Below, piece by piece: positions 36,564 to 46,355 of a DNA stretch of 64,000 nucleotides. The stretch covers positions 1-64,000 of the forward strand of contig JAPPGU010000050.1 of the NCBI GenBank assembly GCA_028821265.1, read 5' to 3'. The position numbers were made by a program, and so were the translations under genes. Each line of letters begins with the position of its first letter. The first letter of the stretch is position 1. Under the pieces are notes generated by a model that did not search any database, was not told the origin of the DNA, and was given only the letters and a program-made list of their open reading frames with translations. This DNA is from a bacterium. Lineage in GTDB: Bacteria; Actinomycetota; Acidimicrobiia; Spongiisociales; Spongiisociaceae.

Positions 36564-37150
36564 GAATCCGCGGTTCGTCCGGCGTGGCGGATCGCCTGCC
36601 GGAACTTGACGGCATAGTCCCAGCCCGAAGCGAACGTCACCGTGCCGGCGAACCACATCCAGTACTCGTCGAAGTAGAGCGGTCCCCACGGGTCGGGGAA
36701 TCGCATCATCGCGAACCCGAGCGCGAAGAACTGGACGGCGGCCTTGGTCTTGCCGGCCACCGACGCCGGAACCAGCGTTCCGTCGATGGCGACCACGCTC
36801 CGGATGGCCATCACCACGAACTCGCGGGTCATGATGATGACCGTCACCCACACCGATGCCCGGTCCACGGAGACCAGGGCGATCAGCACGCCGCTTACCA
36901 GGATCTTGTCGGCGGTGGTGTCCAGGAAGGCGCCGATTGTGGAGGAGATGCCCTGGCGCCGGGCGATGTAGCCGTCGAGGGCGTCACTGAGACCGGCGAG
37001 GATGACCAGCACGGTGGCGATGCCGAAGAGGTACCGACCGGTGGTGTGCTCGGTGGCCAGCACCAGGCCGATGATGGCGGGTACGCACAGCACGCGGAAG
37101 AGGGCGAGCAGATCAGGGATCGAAATAGCACTACCTCCCCGCGGGAACAC
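36560..37150 (-). CDS. pgsA: CDP-diacylglycerol-glycerol-3-phosphate 3-phosphatidyltransferase
   Basis: 196 aa if it starts at GTG 37150. An ATT after GGAGGT, giving MSIPDLLALFRV, is an alternative; the long track ORF is not credible. The CDP-alcohol phosphatidyltransferase signature DALDGYIARRQGISSTIGAF followed by LDTTADK is complete (DG-AR-G-D-D). About five membrane helices. It makes phosphatidylglycerophosphate, the first committed step to phosphatidylglycerol and cardiolipin. The glycerol kinase gene lies 20 bp upstream, so the glycerol-3-phosphate supply and lipid headgroup genes are adjacent. Confidence 0.88.
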   Translation of the reverse strand: MFPRGGSAISIPDLLALFRVLCVPAIIGLVLATEHTTGRYLFGIATVLVILAGLSDALDGYIARRQGISSTIGAFLDTTADKILVSGVLIALVSVDRASVWVTVIIMTREFVVMAIRSVVAIDGTLVPASVAGKTKAAVQFFALGFAMMRFPDPWGPLYFDEYWMWFAGTVTFASGWDYAVKFRQAIRHAGRTADS

Positions 37151-37169
37151 TACACCGCGCGCCAGACCA

Positions 37170-38666
37170 CTAGCCCACCCAATCCAGCGAACGCTCCAGC
37201 GCCTGGCGCCATCTGGCGTACAGCATCTCCCGGTCCGCGGTGACCATGCCGGGTGACCACCGGTCGGCTTCCCGCCACCGGGAGCGCAGATCGTCGAGAT
37301 CACGCCAGAACCCCTCGGCCAGTCCGGCCCCGTAGGCGGCGCCGAGAACGGTGGTCTCGTCCATCCCGGGCCGCACCACCGGAACGTCGAGGATGTCGGC
37401 CTGGAACTGCATCAGCAGGTTGTTGACCACCATGCCCCCGTCGACCCGGAGTTCCCTCAGCGTCACGCCCGAGTCGGTCTGCATCGCCTCCAGCACCTCC
37501 CGGGTCTGGTAGGCCACCGCCTCGAGGGCGGCGCGGGCTATGTGCGACCGGGTCGAGAAGCGGGTCAGGCCGGTGATCACCCCTCGGGCGTCCGAGCGCC
37601 AGTGGGGCGCGAACAGGCCCGAGAAGGCGGGCACGAAGTACACGTCGCCGTTGTCCTCCACCGAGGCGGCCAGGGTCTCCACCTCGCCCGCGGTCGAGAT
37701 CATGCCGAGGTTGTCGCGTAGCCATTGCACCACCGCGCCGGCGATCGCGACGGAGCCCTCCAGCGCGTACACAGGTGCTTCCCCGGCGATCTGGTACCCG
37801 ATCGTGGTGAGCAGTCCGTGGGTCGAGGGGACCATCGTCTCGCCGGTGTTCATCAGCAGGAAGCAGCCGGTCCCGTAGGTGTTCTTGGCCTCGCCCGGGA
37901 GGAAGCATGTCTGCCCGAACAGGGCGGCGTGCTGGTCGCCCAGGATGGCCGAGATGGGAACGCCCTCGAGGACCCCGGTTCCCAGCCCCACCCGGCCGAT
38001 GGAGGGAACGATCTCGGCCATCATGGAGCGAGGGATCCTCATCGCGGCGAGCAGCTCATCGCTCCAGGTCAGGCTGTCGAGGTCCATCAGCATGGTCCGG
38101 GATGCGTTGGAGACGTCGGTGACGTGCCGCCCGCCCGCGGTACCGCCGGTGAGGTTCCACAGCAGCCACGAGTCGATGGTTCCCATAGCCGCCCGCCCCG
38201 AGGCCGCCTGCTCCGCCAGCCCGTCCATGTGATCGAGCAGCCACGTGGCCTTGGGGCCGCTGAAGTAGGTGGCGAGCGGGAGTCCTGTCACGGGCCGGAA
38301 GCGGTCCATGCCGTGGCCACCCTCCAGTTCCCGGCAGAGCCGGGATGTCCTCGTGTCCTGCCAGACGATGGCATTGGCCAGGGGAGCGCCCGTAGAGCGG
38401 TCCCAGACCACCGTGGTCTCCCTCTGGTTGGTGATCCCGACCGCCACCAGATCCCGGGCCGCCACGCCTGACCGGGAGAGGGCCCGAGTGACCACGCTCT
38501 CGACGGTGGCGAGGATCACCGCCGGGTCGTGCTCCACCCAGCCGGGCCGGGGATAGATCTGCTCGAACTCCTCCTGCGCGGACGCCACTACGGCACCATC
38601 GTGGTCGAAGACCATGAAGCGGGTGCTCGTGGTCCCCTGGTCGATGGCCCCGACCAATCGTCGCAT
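37170..38666 (-). CDS. glpK: Glycerol kinase
   Basis: 498 aa. FGGY-kinase features: [18 protein letters not shown] phosphate loop, [45 protein letters not shown], and [20 protein letters not shown]. It phosphorylates glycerol to sn-glycerol-3-phosphate. GGAGGTAGTCAC precedes the ATG. No glpF or glpD lies in the window; pgsA follows directly. Confidence 0.96.
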   Translation of the reverse strand: MRRLVGAIDQGTTSTRFMVFDHDGAVVASAQEEFEQIYPRPGWVEHDPAVILATVESVVTRALSRSGVAARDLVAVGITNQRETTVVWDRSTGAPLANAIVWQDTRTSRLCRELEGGHGMDRFRPVTGLPLATYFSGPKATWLLDHMDGLAEQAASGRAAMGTIDSWLLWNLTGGTAGGRHVTDVSNASRTMLMDLDSLTWSDELLAAMRIPRSMMAEIVPSIGRVGLGTGVLEGVPISAILGDQHAALFGQTCFLPGEAKNTYGTGCFLLMNTGETMVPSTHGLLTTIGYQIAGEAPVYALEGSVAIAGAVVQWLRDNLGMISTAGEVETLAASVEDNGDVYFVPAFSGLFAPHWRSDARGVITGLTRFSTRSHIARAALEAVAYQTREVLEAMQTDSGVTLRELRVDGGMVVNNLLMQFQADILDVPVVRPGMDETTVLGAAYGAGLAEGFWRDLDDLRSRWREADRWSPGMVTADREMLYARWRQALERSLDWVG

Positions 38667-38723
38667 GTGACTACCTCCTTGCGCCGGTCAGGGTGGCTGG
38701 AACCGCCGATGCCGACATCCGCG

Positions 38724-39296
38724 TCACGGCCGCCTGCCGCCGGCGAGTTCCATGGCTCTTTCGGGATCGGTCATGAACCTCTCCACCACATCCGCGGCAT
38801 CGGCCACCAGATGGTCGGCATCCTCTCGTTGCGCGGCCGAGAACCGGCTCAGAACGTAGTCGGCCGGATCCATCCGTCCGGGTGGACGCCCGAGGCCGAG
38901 CTTGAGACGCCAGAAATCGGTGGTTCCGAGCGATCTCACTATCGACCGTACACCGTTGTGCCCGCCGTGGCCATGGCCCGATCGGAGCCGGAGCCGGCCG
39001 AACGGCAGATCGATGTCGTCATGGATGACCAGCAGATCCTGCGGCGCCACCTTGTAGTAGTCGAGTAGACCCCGGACTGGCGGCCCGGACACGTTCATCG
39101 AGGCGTTGGGGAGGGCCAGCAGAGCGGGCTCGGTTCCGATGCGCGCCCGGGCCACCCGGCACCGGACGCGCCGGGGTCCCCGTCGCAGCCGGCTGTCCGA
39201 GCGCCGCGCCAGGGCCGCGATCACCTCGGCCCCGATGTTGTGGCGCGTGCCGGAGTAGGCAGGCTCGGGGTTGTGCAGCCCAACGATCACCTGCAT
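38724..39296 (-). CDS. pth: Peptidyl-tRNA hydrolase
   Basis: 190 aa from ATG 39296 (GAGG about 6 nt upstream); GTG 39308 is the alternative. Catalytic and binding residues are visible: GTRHNIG (catalytic His), LPNASMNVSG, DDIDLPFGRLRLR (Asp) and GHGGHNGVRSI. It recycles peptidyl-tRNA released from stalled ribosomes. The pair rplY-pth is standard, and rplY lies 33 bp upstream. Confidence 0.95.
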   Translation of the reverse strand: MQVIVGLHNPEPAYSGTRHNIGAEVIAALARRSDSRLRRGPRRVRCRVARARIGTEPALLALPNASMNVSGPPVRGLLDYYKVAPQDLLVIHDDIDLPFGRLRLRSGHGHGGHNGVRSIVRSLGTTDFWRLKLGLGRPPGRMDPADYVLSRFSAAQREDADHLVADAADVVERFMTDPERAMELAGGRRP

Positions 39297-39329
39297 GCTG
39301 GCCCTCACGGTCGGGACGAGCCTCCGAGG

Positions 39330-39986
39330 TCAGGCGTCCTGTTCGGGAGCGGCCTCCGTGCCTTCGCCATCCTCGCCAACCAGCGCGAGATCCTCCTCTT
39401 CCTCCTCGGCCTCTTCTTCGGTGAGGGCGATGGCCGGGAGGCTTACCACCAGGATCGGTCGGTCCGGGTCGTCGAGGTACTCGACCTCGCTGAGGGCGGG
39501 AAGGTCCGATACGCGAAGCGTGTCGCCCACGCCAAGCTGAGTGATGTCGGCCTGTATGGACTCCGGGATAGCCGTTACCAGCGCCCGCACGTTGACCGTG
39601 TTGGCGATCGTCTCGAGGATGCCGCCCCCCTCCCGGATCGCGCCCGGATCCCCTACGAGTTCTATGGCCACCACGGCTTCGACCTCGTCGGTGAGGGAGA
39701 TCTTGAGGAAGTCCAGGTGGATGATGTCCCCCTTGGTGGGGTGGCGCTGGAGTTGGCGGGCCAGCGATGTGTGGGTCTCCTCTCCGATCTGGAGGTTGAT
39801 CACCGCGTTGAGTCCGGCGTCCGTGGTCAACGCCGAGCGGAGATCGCGGGCGCTCACCGCGATCGAGCGAGCCTCCGAACCCTGGCCGTACAGCGTGGCG
39901 GGCACCATGCCGCGGCGCCGCAACCTTCTGGACGTTCTCGTACCGATTTCACGGCCGGTTTCGGCGCGCAGGATGACCTTCGACAT
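39330..39986 (-). CDS. rplY: 50S ribosomal protein L25/general stress protein Ctc
   Basis: 218 aa, long CTC form, from ATG 39986 with GGAG upstream. The N-terminal L25 domain (LRAETGREIGTRTSRRLRR; VPATLYGQG) binds 5S rRNA. The beta-rich C-terminal domain (HLDFLKISLTDEVEAVV; ILVVSLP) ends in a very acidic tail (EEEAEEEEEDLALVGEDGEG). Next gene is pth. Confidence 0.95.
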   Translation of the reverse strand: MSKVILRAETGREIGTRTSRRLRRRGMVPATLYGQGSEARSIAVSARDLRSALTTDAGLNAVINLQIGEETHTSLARQLQRHPTKGDIIHLDFLKISLTDEVEAVVAIELVGDPGAIREGGGILETIANTVNVRALVTAIPESIQADITQLGVGDTLRVSDLPALSEVEYLDDPDRPILVVSLPAIALTEEEAEEEEEDLALVGEDGEGTEAAPEQDA

Positions 39987-40092
39987 GGCAACTCCTCGGA
40001 GACACAGGTGGGGCGGGCGACCGCCGGACCGAGCCCGCCGCGGAACAAAGGTCCTAGACGGGCGTGGCAGGCCGGTTAAGGATAGCCACCCA

Positions 40093-41112
40093 TCAAGGGC
40101 TGGTCGGATACGAGCCGACGTAGGCGCTGATCTCGTCCTGGAGGGCCTTCTTGCGGCCGTCCGGAAGGAAGGTTGCCTCGATCGAGTTCCTGGCCAGCCG
40201 GACCATGTCACCCCGGGTCAACCCGAGGGCATCGGCGATAGCGAGGTAGTTGTCGCCCACGTAGCCGCCGAAGTAGGCCGGATCGTCCGAGTTCACCGTC
40301 ACCAGCACCCCTGCGTCCATGAAGCGTTTGAGGGGGTGCCTGCGGAGGTCGGGGAATACCTGGAGCCGTTGGTTCGACAGGGGGCAGATGGTCAGGGGTA
40401 CCCGCTCCCGGACGAGGCGATCCACCAGTTCCGGGTCATCGCCGGCCCTCACGCCGTGGTCGATTCGCCGGGCGCCCAGGACGTCCAGGGCCGAGCGGAT
40501 GTATCCGGCCGGACCTTCCTCACCGGCGTGGGCGACCGGGATGAGCCCGGCCGCGACCGCCATGCGGTAGGGCTCGGCGAACAGTTCCGGCGGGTTGCCC
40601 TTCTCGCCGGAGTCGAGGCCCACACCCTGGACGTGCTCGAGGTAGGGCCGGGCCGCCTCCAGGGCTTCGACCGCCGCCTCGGCGGGCAGGTGCCGGAGGA
40701 AGCACAGGATCAGCGTGGAGGTGATGTCCGGTGCGGCGTCCCGCTGGGCGCTCACGAATCCCCGGATCACCGTCCCCATGTCGATGCCCCGTTCGGTGTG
40801 GGTCTGGGGGTCGAAGAAGATCTCGGCGTGGCGTACCCCGTCGGCCACCGCCCGGGCCAGGTAGGCGGCCATCAGATCGGCGAAGTCGGCCTCGGTCCGG
40901 AGCACCGCGGCGGCCTCGTAGTAGATGTCGAGGAAGGACTGCAGGTCCGCGAACGCGTAGGCCGCCTCGACCTCCTCGATCGAGCCGTACGGCAAGGTCA
41001 CCCCGTTGCGTCGGGCCAGGTCGAACATCATCCGCGCCTCGAGGGTGCCCTCGATGTGGATGTGCAGCTCCGACTTCGGTAGCCCCCGGACGAACCGCTC
41101 CATATCTGTCAT
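40093..41112 (-). CDS. Adenine/adenosine deaminase family protein, probably adenine deaminase
   Basis: 339 aa. All zinc and catalytic motifs are present: SELHIHIEGTLE, VAHAGEEG, RIDHGV and NSDDPAYF. The substrate strand reads GVGLDSGEKGNPP, like Aah1-type adenine deaminases (GLDSSEVG), and not the GIDLAGDE of adenosine deaminases, so adenine to hypoxanthine plus ammonia is favoured. The NCS2 purine permease gene lies just upstream on the same strand, consistent with base uptake and salvage. Confidence 0.82.
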   Translation of the reverse strand: MTDMERFVRGLPKSELHIHIEGTLEARMMFDLARRNGVTLPYGSIEEVEAAYAFADLQSFLDIYYEAAAVLRTEADFADLMAAYLARAVADGVRHAEIFFDPQTHTERGIDMGTVIRGFVSAQRDAAPDITSTLILCFLRHLPAEAAVEALEAARPYLEHVQGVGLDSGEKGNPPELFAEPYRMAVAAGLIPVAHAGEEGPAGYIRSALDVLGARRIDHGVRAGDDPELVDRLVRERVPLTICPLSNQRLQVFPDLRRHPLKRFMDAGVLVTVNSDDPAYFGGYVGDNYLAIADALGLTRGDMVRLARNSIEATFLPDGRKKALQDEISAYVGSYPTSP

Positions 41113-41132
41113 GACCCGACCCCCGGGAACAG

Positions 41133-41160
41133 GGAGAGGGCGCCTGACGGCGCCCTCTCC
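41133..41160 (-). terminator. Perfect 12-bp hairpin between the purine permease and the deaminase gene
   Basis: GGAGAGGGCGCC and GGCGCCCTCTCC pair exactly around a 4-nt loop, 20 bp after the permease stop. No U-run follows, so it may be a processing or partial-termination element. Confidence 0.65.
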
Positions 41161-41179
41161 GGAGTCAAAGGTGGGTGGA

Positions 41180-42505
41180 TCAGAGGTAGGCGCCGAGCCA
41201 GTCCTGGAGGAAGTAGATCAGGCACGCAGCGGAGACGATCCACATCAGGACATGGACCTGGGCGGCCTTGCCCTTCACGACCTTGATCAGGGTGTGCGTC
41301 AAGAACCCTGCCGCGATTCCCACCGTGATGGAATACGTCAGCGGCATCAGGATGACGGCCAGCAACGCCGGTAGGCCTTCTTCCAGATCGGTGAAGTCGA
41401 TCTTCTTCAACAGACCCACCATCAGGAACCCGATCAGGATCAGAACGGGAGCCGTGGCCTGGGCCGGTACCAGCAGTGCCAGTGGCGACAGGATGATGGC
41501 GATCAGGAACAGCACGCCGGTGACGACCGACGTAAGGCCCGTCCTTCCGCCCTCGGCCACGCCCGCCGAGCTCTCGATGTAACTGGTGTTGGAGCTCACC
41601 CCGCACAGTCCACCGAGCGCTGCGCCCAGCGAGTCCACCAGGAGCAGCTCGCGGAGCTTGGGAATCCGGCCGTCCTCATCGGTCAGCCCGGCTTGCTCCG
41701 AGACCGCGGTGGCCGTTCCCATCGTGTCGAAGAAGTCCGTCAGCATGAAGGTGAAGATGGTGAGAATGGCCGCCAGTGCGCCCATCTCAGTCCACACGTT
41801 CCCCAAGTCGACGGCGCCGATGGTCGAGAAGCTGACGCTGGCCGACAAGCTCTCGGGTAGGTCAATCACGTTCAGGATCAACGCCACGATGGTGGTGAGG
41901 ATGATCGTGATGATCATCGCACCCTTCACCTTACGGGCCATCAACACCAAGGCGATCAGGACCCCGACCAGCGTGGTGCCGGCGGAGTACGAGTTCGGGA
42001 ACACGAACTCCACGATGGCGCCGCCCTGGCGTACCAGGCCTCCGTTGACCAGGCCGATGAAGAGGATGAACAGGCCGATCCCCACCCCGATGGAGTACTT
42101 CAGGCTGTCGGGGATGGCGGCCATCACCGCCTCCCGCAGGCCGAGCACGACCAGGATGGTGACGAGGATGCCCTCCCACAGGATCACGCCCATGGCGCCT
42201 TCCGCGGTCAACCCGTCGGTCAGCACCAGGCCGAACGCCACTGCAGCGTTGATTCCCAGCCCTGCAGCCAGCGCAATCGGATGGTTGGCGATCACCCCCA
42301 TTGCGATGGACAGGATTCCGGCCACCAGGGCCGTTCCGGCGGCTACCGCAACCGGATCGAGGCCGGTGGCGCCGAGAATGTCGGCGTTGACGAACAGGAT
42401 GTAGGCCATTACCAGGAAAGTGGTGACTCCTGCCCGGACCTCCGTGCCTACTGAGGATCCGCGTTCGGAGACCTTGAAGTAACTGTCAAGTCCCGTTTGG
42501 GCCAT
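41180..42505 (-). CDS. NCS2-family purine base permease (AzgA/PbuG-like)
   Basis: 441 aa, 12-14 hydrophobic segments. Start region YFKVSERGSSVGTEVRAGVT and TFLVMAYILFVNADIL are typical of the AzgA-like branch, which imports adenine, guanine or hypoxanthine with protons. Further family sequence: ALAAGLGINAAVAF and GVSSNTSYIESSAG. GGGAGGAG precedes the ATG. A perfect 23-bp palindrome lies 16 bp upstream, and a hairpin separates it from the deaminase gene, so regulation by purine or nitrogen status is plausible. Confidence 0.9.
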   Translation of the reverse strand: MAQTGLDSYFKVSERGSSVGTEVRAGVTTFLVMAYILFVNADILGATGLDPVAVAAGTALVAGILSIAMGVIANHPIALAAGLGINAAVAFGLVLTDGLTAEGAMGVILWEGILVTILVVLGLREAVMAAIPDSLKYSIGVGIGLFILFIGLVNGGLVRQGGAIVEFVFPNSYSAGTTLVGVLIALVLMARKVKGAMIITIILTTIVALILNVIDLPESLSASVSFSTIGAVDLGNVWTEMGALAAILTIFTFMLTDFFDTMGTATAVSEQAGLTDEDGRIPKLRELLLVDSLGAALGGLCGVSSNTSYIESSAGVAEGGRTGLTSVVTGVLFLIAIILSPLALLVPAQATAPVLILIGFLMVGLLKKIDFTDLEEGLPALLAVILMPLTYSITVGIAAGFLTHTLIKVVKGKAAQVHVLMWIVSAACLIYFLQDWLGAYL

Positions 42506-42521
42506 TTCTCCTCCCTTCAGA

Positions 42522-42544
42522 GTCAGGTCGATGCTCGACCTGAC
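42522..42544. promoter_or_regulatory. Perfect palindrome in the purine permease leader
   Basis: GTCAGGTCGA-TGC-TCGACCTGAC, 10+3+10. It could be a repressor operator or, as RNA, a hairpin close to the ribosome binding site. It does not resemble the three-way-junction purine riboswitch. Confidence 0.55.
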
Positions 42545-42703
42545 CTCCTCTCCAGGTTAGTGCAAGCACTCGCAGCGCGCCGGGGAAAACGCTAATGATC
42601 CCGGCGAGGCGACACCTATCACCCGCGCGCGGGCACTGGATTATCCGGAGGAAGAAGGCCGCGAGGGAGGGCTCCGGCCAGCGGCCGGGAGTGTCCGTTC
42701 TCC

Positions 42704-43891
42704 CTACAGGGCGTCGCCCGTTTCCGGATCGAAGAAGTGCAGCTTGGTGGTGTCGACCACCAACTCGGCGGACTCTCCGACGCGGGGAGCGTGGTCGGGG
42801 TTGACCCGGGCGGTGAACTTGGTCTCGTCGCCCAACGCATCGGCATCCGTACCCTCTTCGGCCAGCAAGGCCTCGATGTCGGCGGTGACCACCGGCCGGA
42901 CCGGCACCGCGAAGTGGACGTACGCCTCGGAGCCGAGTTGTTCCACGAGGGAAGCGGTGACGGTCATAGCGCTCCCGCCCGCCCCGGCCGCCGACCTGAT
43001 CTCGAAGGCCTCGGGTCGCACCCCGACCACGATCTCGCGCCCGGACGACTGCGCCAGTCCGTCAGGAAGGTCGCCGGAGTCCACGGCCAGGCTGTGGCCG
43101 TCGAAGTCGAGCGTGGTGGCGGTCCCGTCGGAGCCCACCGTCGCGTAGACGAAGTTCATGGCGGGCGAGCCGATGAATCCGGCCACGAACAGGTTGCGGG
43201 GATGGTCGTAGAGCTCCCGCGGGGACGCTATCTGCTGGAGGTTGGTCTCGGTGCCCGTGATCGCCTTCAGCACCGCCACCCGGTCGCCCATGGTCATGGC
43301 CTCCACCTGGTCGTGGGTCACGTAGAGGGTGGTGGTGCCGAGGCGGGAGTGCAGGAGGCCGAGTTCCGAGCGCATCTGGACCCGCAGCTTGGCGTCCAGG
43401 TTGGAGAGGGGCTCGTCCATCAGGAAGGCGGCCGGCTCCCGCACGATGGCCCGGCCCATGGCCACCCGCTGCCGCTGGCCGCCGGACAGGGCCTTGGGCT
43501 TGCGGTCCAGGTAGTCGGTGATCTCCAGGATGCGGGCCGCCTCGCCGACCCTCTCCTCGATTTCCTTCTTGGGCGTCTTCCTCAGCTTCAGTCCGAAGGC
43601 CATGTTGTCCCGCACCGTCATGTGGGGGTAGAGGGCGTAGTTCTGGAAGACCATGGCGATGTCCCGGTCCTTGGGAGCCACATCGTTGACCACCCGGTCG
43701 CCGATCAGGATCGTGCCCTCGGTTATGTCCTCGAGACCGGCCACCATCCGCAAAAGGGTGGACTTGCCGCAACCGGACGGTCCCACCAGCACCACGAACT
43801 CGCCGTCGGCGATGTCGATGGACACGTCCGCAATGGCCCGGGTCTCGCCGCCATAGATCTTGCCCACCGCATCGAATGTGATTCCCGCCAT
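42704..43891 (-). CDS. ABC transporter ATP-binding protein, MalK/UgpC/MsmK-like
   Basis: 395 aa from ATG 43891 (GGGAGG upstream). Walker [11 protein letters not shown]-loop [12 protein letters not shown], signature LSGGQRQRV, Walker [14 protein letters not shown], switch His YVTHDQ. The ~160-residue C-terminal TOBE region ([12 protein letters not shown]) is the MalK-like regulatory domain. No permease or binding protein is adjacent; it is a stand-alone gene. Such ATPases commonly energise several CUT1 importers, so it could serve the importer at 8.2-11.5 kb that has no ATPase (inference). Confidence 0.92.
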   Translation of the reverse strand: MAGITFDAVGKIYGGETRAIADVSIDIADGEFVVLVGPSGCGKSTLLRMVAGLEDITEGTILIGDRVVNDVAPKDRDIAMVFQNYALYPHMTVRDNMAFGLKLRKTPKKEIEERVGEAARILEITDYLDRKPKALSGGQRQRVAMGRAIVREPAAFLMDEPLSNLDAKLRVQMRSELGLLHSRLGTTTLYVTHDQVEAMTMGDRVAVLKAITGTETNLQQIASPRELYDHPRNLFVAGFIGSPAMNFVYATVGSDGTATTLDFDGHSLAVDSGDLPDGLAQSSGREIVVGVRPEAFEIRSAAGAGGSAMTVTASLVEQLGSEAYVHFAVPVRPVVTADIEALLAEEGTDADALGDETKFTARVNPDHAPRVGESAELVVDTTKLHFFDPETGDAL

Positions 43892-43987
43892 CTTCCGACC
43901 TCCCTGAGCGCCTTCGACCATACCACCACCCGGTGAGCATGGTGCGGGAACAGGACCCGGAATCACCCCGTCAGTGGCCAGTGGTCA

Positions 43988-44497
43988 GTGGCCGGCCTGG
44001 AGCGGAACAAGCACGAGTCCAAGAAACTCCGGGCAGGTCGTGGGCCAGTCGGCAAAACGGCTGTTGTCGGCGCCAGGGATCGCGCCACCGGCCAAGTAGT
44101 CGCGAAGGTCATCCCTAACACGAGCGCGGACACGTTGCAGGGGTTTGTGGAGGAACGTAGGGTGCCGAACGCTCCGGTGTATACGGACGGAGCGACAGCG
44201 TATGACGGGTTGTCGAACCGTGAAGCCGTTGGCCATTCGGTCGGCGAGTACGTCCGCGGGCAAGCCCATACGAACGGGATGGAGAGCTTCTGGGCTACGT
44301 TGAAGCGGGCGCACAAGGGCGTGTTTCACCGCCTGTCGGCGAAGCATCTGCAGCGGTATGTGAACGAGTTCGCCGGTCGGCACAACATCCGGGATTTGGA
44401 CACCGCGGAGCAGATGGCCCATGTAGCCGCGGCGATGGTCGGACGCCGCCTGCTCTATCGGGATCTCGTGGCCGGGGAACGCGGATACGCAACATGA
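43988..44497 (+). pseudogene. 5'-truncated IS1595-family (ISXO2-like) transposase
   Basis: 169 residues corresponding to the C-terminal half of an IS1595-type DDE transposase: GLERNKHESKKL, VYTDGATAYDGL (second Asp), GQAHTNGMESFWATLKR (Glu) and GVFHRLSAKHLQRYV. The N-terminal zinc ribbon and the first catalytic Asp (DETYxGG, normally just before GLERNKH) are missing. The join is in a GTCAGTGGCC direct repeat (43970-43979 and 43984-43993). No terminal inverted repeat was found. Its end overlaps the methyltransferase ATG by 4 bp. Confidence 0.82.
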
Positions 44498-46155
44498 CCG
44501 GCCCGTTGGTGTTCGGCCAACCACCCGCCGACAACTCATTGTTCTATGGCGACTGCCTGGACTGGATGAGACGGTGGCCCGACAACTGCGTGAACCTCAT
44601 CTACCTAGACCCCCCGTTCAACTCCAAACAGGACTACAACATGCTCTACTCGGCACAGGTTGCCGGGGATGCCCAATACCGCGCCTTTGCGGACACGTGG
44701 GTATGGGACGACGCTGCTGCGGATCGGCTCGATGGGTACATGGGTGCCATAGCCCGACCCGCACATAACGCCATCGCAGGGCTGAACCGTATGCTTGGTC
44801 AGTCAGGCATGTTGGCCTACCTCACCTATATGGCCGAACGGTTAGAGGAATGCTGGCGGCTACTAGCCCCCACCGGGGGCATCTATCTGCACTGCGACCC
44901 GACCGCCTCCCACTACCTCAAGGCGGTCATGGACGGCATATTCGGCGCTGGCAACTTTCGGTCAGAAATTATCTGGAAACGCACCTACGCTCATGGGCGG
45001 GCGCTCCGCTGGGGGCCGGTACATGATGTGCTTCTGTTCTACTCCAAAACGGACAAGTGGACCTGGAATCGGACCTATCAGGCATACGATCCCTTTTACG
45101 TAGAGAAGAATTATCGGCATAAGGACAAGCATGGCCGTTATCGCCACGTAACGCTCGATGGTCCAGGCACGCGGGGCGGTCCATCGGGACTGCCTTGGCG
45201 TGGTGTTGATCCAACAGTGGCGGGTCGACACTGGGAAGTCCCACCGGATCGCGCCTTACCGCCCTGGATCAATCTGCCAGACGGTTATCCACATATGACT
45301 GTCCAAGAGCGTTTGGACGTACTCGACGAACAGGGTCTGATTTATTGGCCTCCTAAAGGGACAAAACCTAGCTATCGACGTTACCTATCGGTCGCTCCGG
45401 GCAACCAAATACAAGACGTCGTAACCGACATTAGCGCTATCGGTGCGCGGGCGGCGGAACGACTTGGCTACCCGACACAAAAGCCCCGTGCACTGTTGGA
45501 ACGCATCATCGAGGCGTCATCCAACAAAGGCGACTTAGTGTTGGACCCGTTCTGTGGATGCGGCACCGCGGTCGACGCGGCCCAGCGGCTCGGCCGACGG
45601 TGGATAGGTGTGGATATCTCGTCCTTCGCTGTCGATGTGATGCTCGAACGGCTCGGAGACCGCACCATCCCCGTCTACGGCATCCCATATGACCTGCACT
45701 CGGCCCGTCGCATGGCCGCCGACGACCCGTTCGGGTTCGAGACATGGGCGGTGAACCGCCTTCGCGGATTCGTTCCCAACACCAAGCAAGTCGCTGACGG
45801 TGGGATCGACGGACGCGCCCATCTAGCGGTCCAGCCCGACGACTGGAAGTCGCGGCTGGCACTCGCGCAGGTCAAAGGCGGCAAACATCACCCCATCGAC
45901 GGGCTGCGAGCATTCAGTTCCGTAGTCGACCGTCGCAAGGCCGCACTCGGCTGCTACATCACCGTCGAACCCTTCAACACGGCCAGCGCCCGGAAGGTGG
46001 CTACTAGCCCTTCGACAATCCACGTCGGCGGCTACCCGTATCAACGGTTCCATCGGTGGTCCATAGCGGACTACTTCGATGAACGCCCGCCGCCTTTGCC
46101 ACCGATGAACAACCCATATACGGGTAAGCCGATGGCACAAGGAGAACTGTTCTAA
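44494..46155 (+). CDS. DNA methyltransferase (beta-class) fused to a PD-(D/E)XK nuclease-like domain
   Basis: 553 aa. Motif IV comes first (LIYLDPPFNS, ~38) and motif I last (LVLDPFCGCGTAVDAA, ~350, with RLGYPTQKP before it), the beta-class order for N6-adenine or N4-cytosine methylases. The ~190 residues between form a recognition region. The C-terminus (~410-500) reads GGIDGRAHLAV ... LALAQVKGG, the Asp...QxK pattern of Mrr-like nucleases, so this may be a one-protein restriction-modification enzyme. Base composition seems lower in GC than nearby housekeeping genes. It sits between a broken transposase and small ORFs, consistent with horizontal arrival. Confidence 0.82.
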   Translation: MTGPLVFGQPPADNSLFYGDCLDWMRRWPDNCVNLIYLDPPFNSKQDYNMLYSAQVAGDAQYRAFADTWVWDDAAADRLDGYMGAIARPAHNAIAGLNRMLGQSGMLAYLTYMAERLEECWRLLAPTGGIYLHCDPTASHYLKAVMDGIFGAGNFRSEIIWKRTYAHGRALRWGPVHDVLLFYSKTDKWTWNRTYQAYDPFYVEKNYRHKDKHGRYRHVTLDGPGTRGGPSGLPWRGVDPTVAGRHWEVPPDRALPPWINLPDGYPHMTVQERLDVLDEQGLIYWPPKGTKPSYRRYLSVAPGNQIQDVVTDISAIGARAAERLGYPTQKPRALLERIIEASSNKGDLVLDPFCGCGTAVDAAQRLGRRWIGVDISSFAVDVMLERLGDRTIPVYGIPYDLHSARRMAADDPFGFETWAVNRLRGFVPNTKQVADGGIDGRAHLAVQPDDWKSRLALAQVKGGKHHPIDGLRAFSSVVDRRKAALGCYITVEPFNTASARKVATSPSTIHVGGYPYQRFHRWSIADYFDERPPPLPPMNNPYTGKPMAQGELF

Positions 46156-46355
46156 TGAGCGACCAGAGGCGCAAGCGCCGCCGCCGCGAGGGATTGAAAG
46201 CCGACTACGGAGACGCCACCCCAGAGCAGGTCGCCGAAGCCGTACTCCGATGGAACCCTGACGGACCGAACCGGCCCCAGCCATCGACTAGGCTAAGTGC
46301 CGATGCAGGTATCTATCGAGATGAAACCAGTCGCGCGGATCGAACTCCCCGCTGA
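46155..46355 (+). CDS. Small basic protein downstream of the methyltransferase
   Basis: 66 aa (MSDQRRKRRRREGLKADYGD). The ATG overlaps the methyltransferase stop by one base (TAATG), a classic coupling arrangement. The Arg-rich start and following helix-like DATPEQVAEAVLRW suggest a nucleic-acid-binding accessory protein. I do not recognise the family. Confidence 0.5.
   Translation: MSDQRRKRRRREGLKADYGDATPEQVAEAVLRWNPDGPNRPQPSTRLSADAGIYRDETSRADRTPR

Noticed and set aside
42737-43936. 399-aa plus-strand ORF
   Set aside because: Antisense to the MalK-type ATPase gene; composition is that of reverse-frame high-GC DNA.
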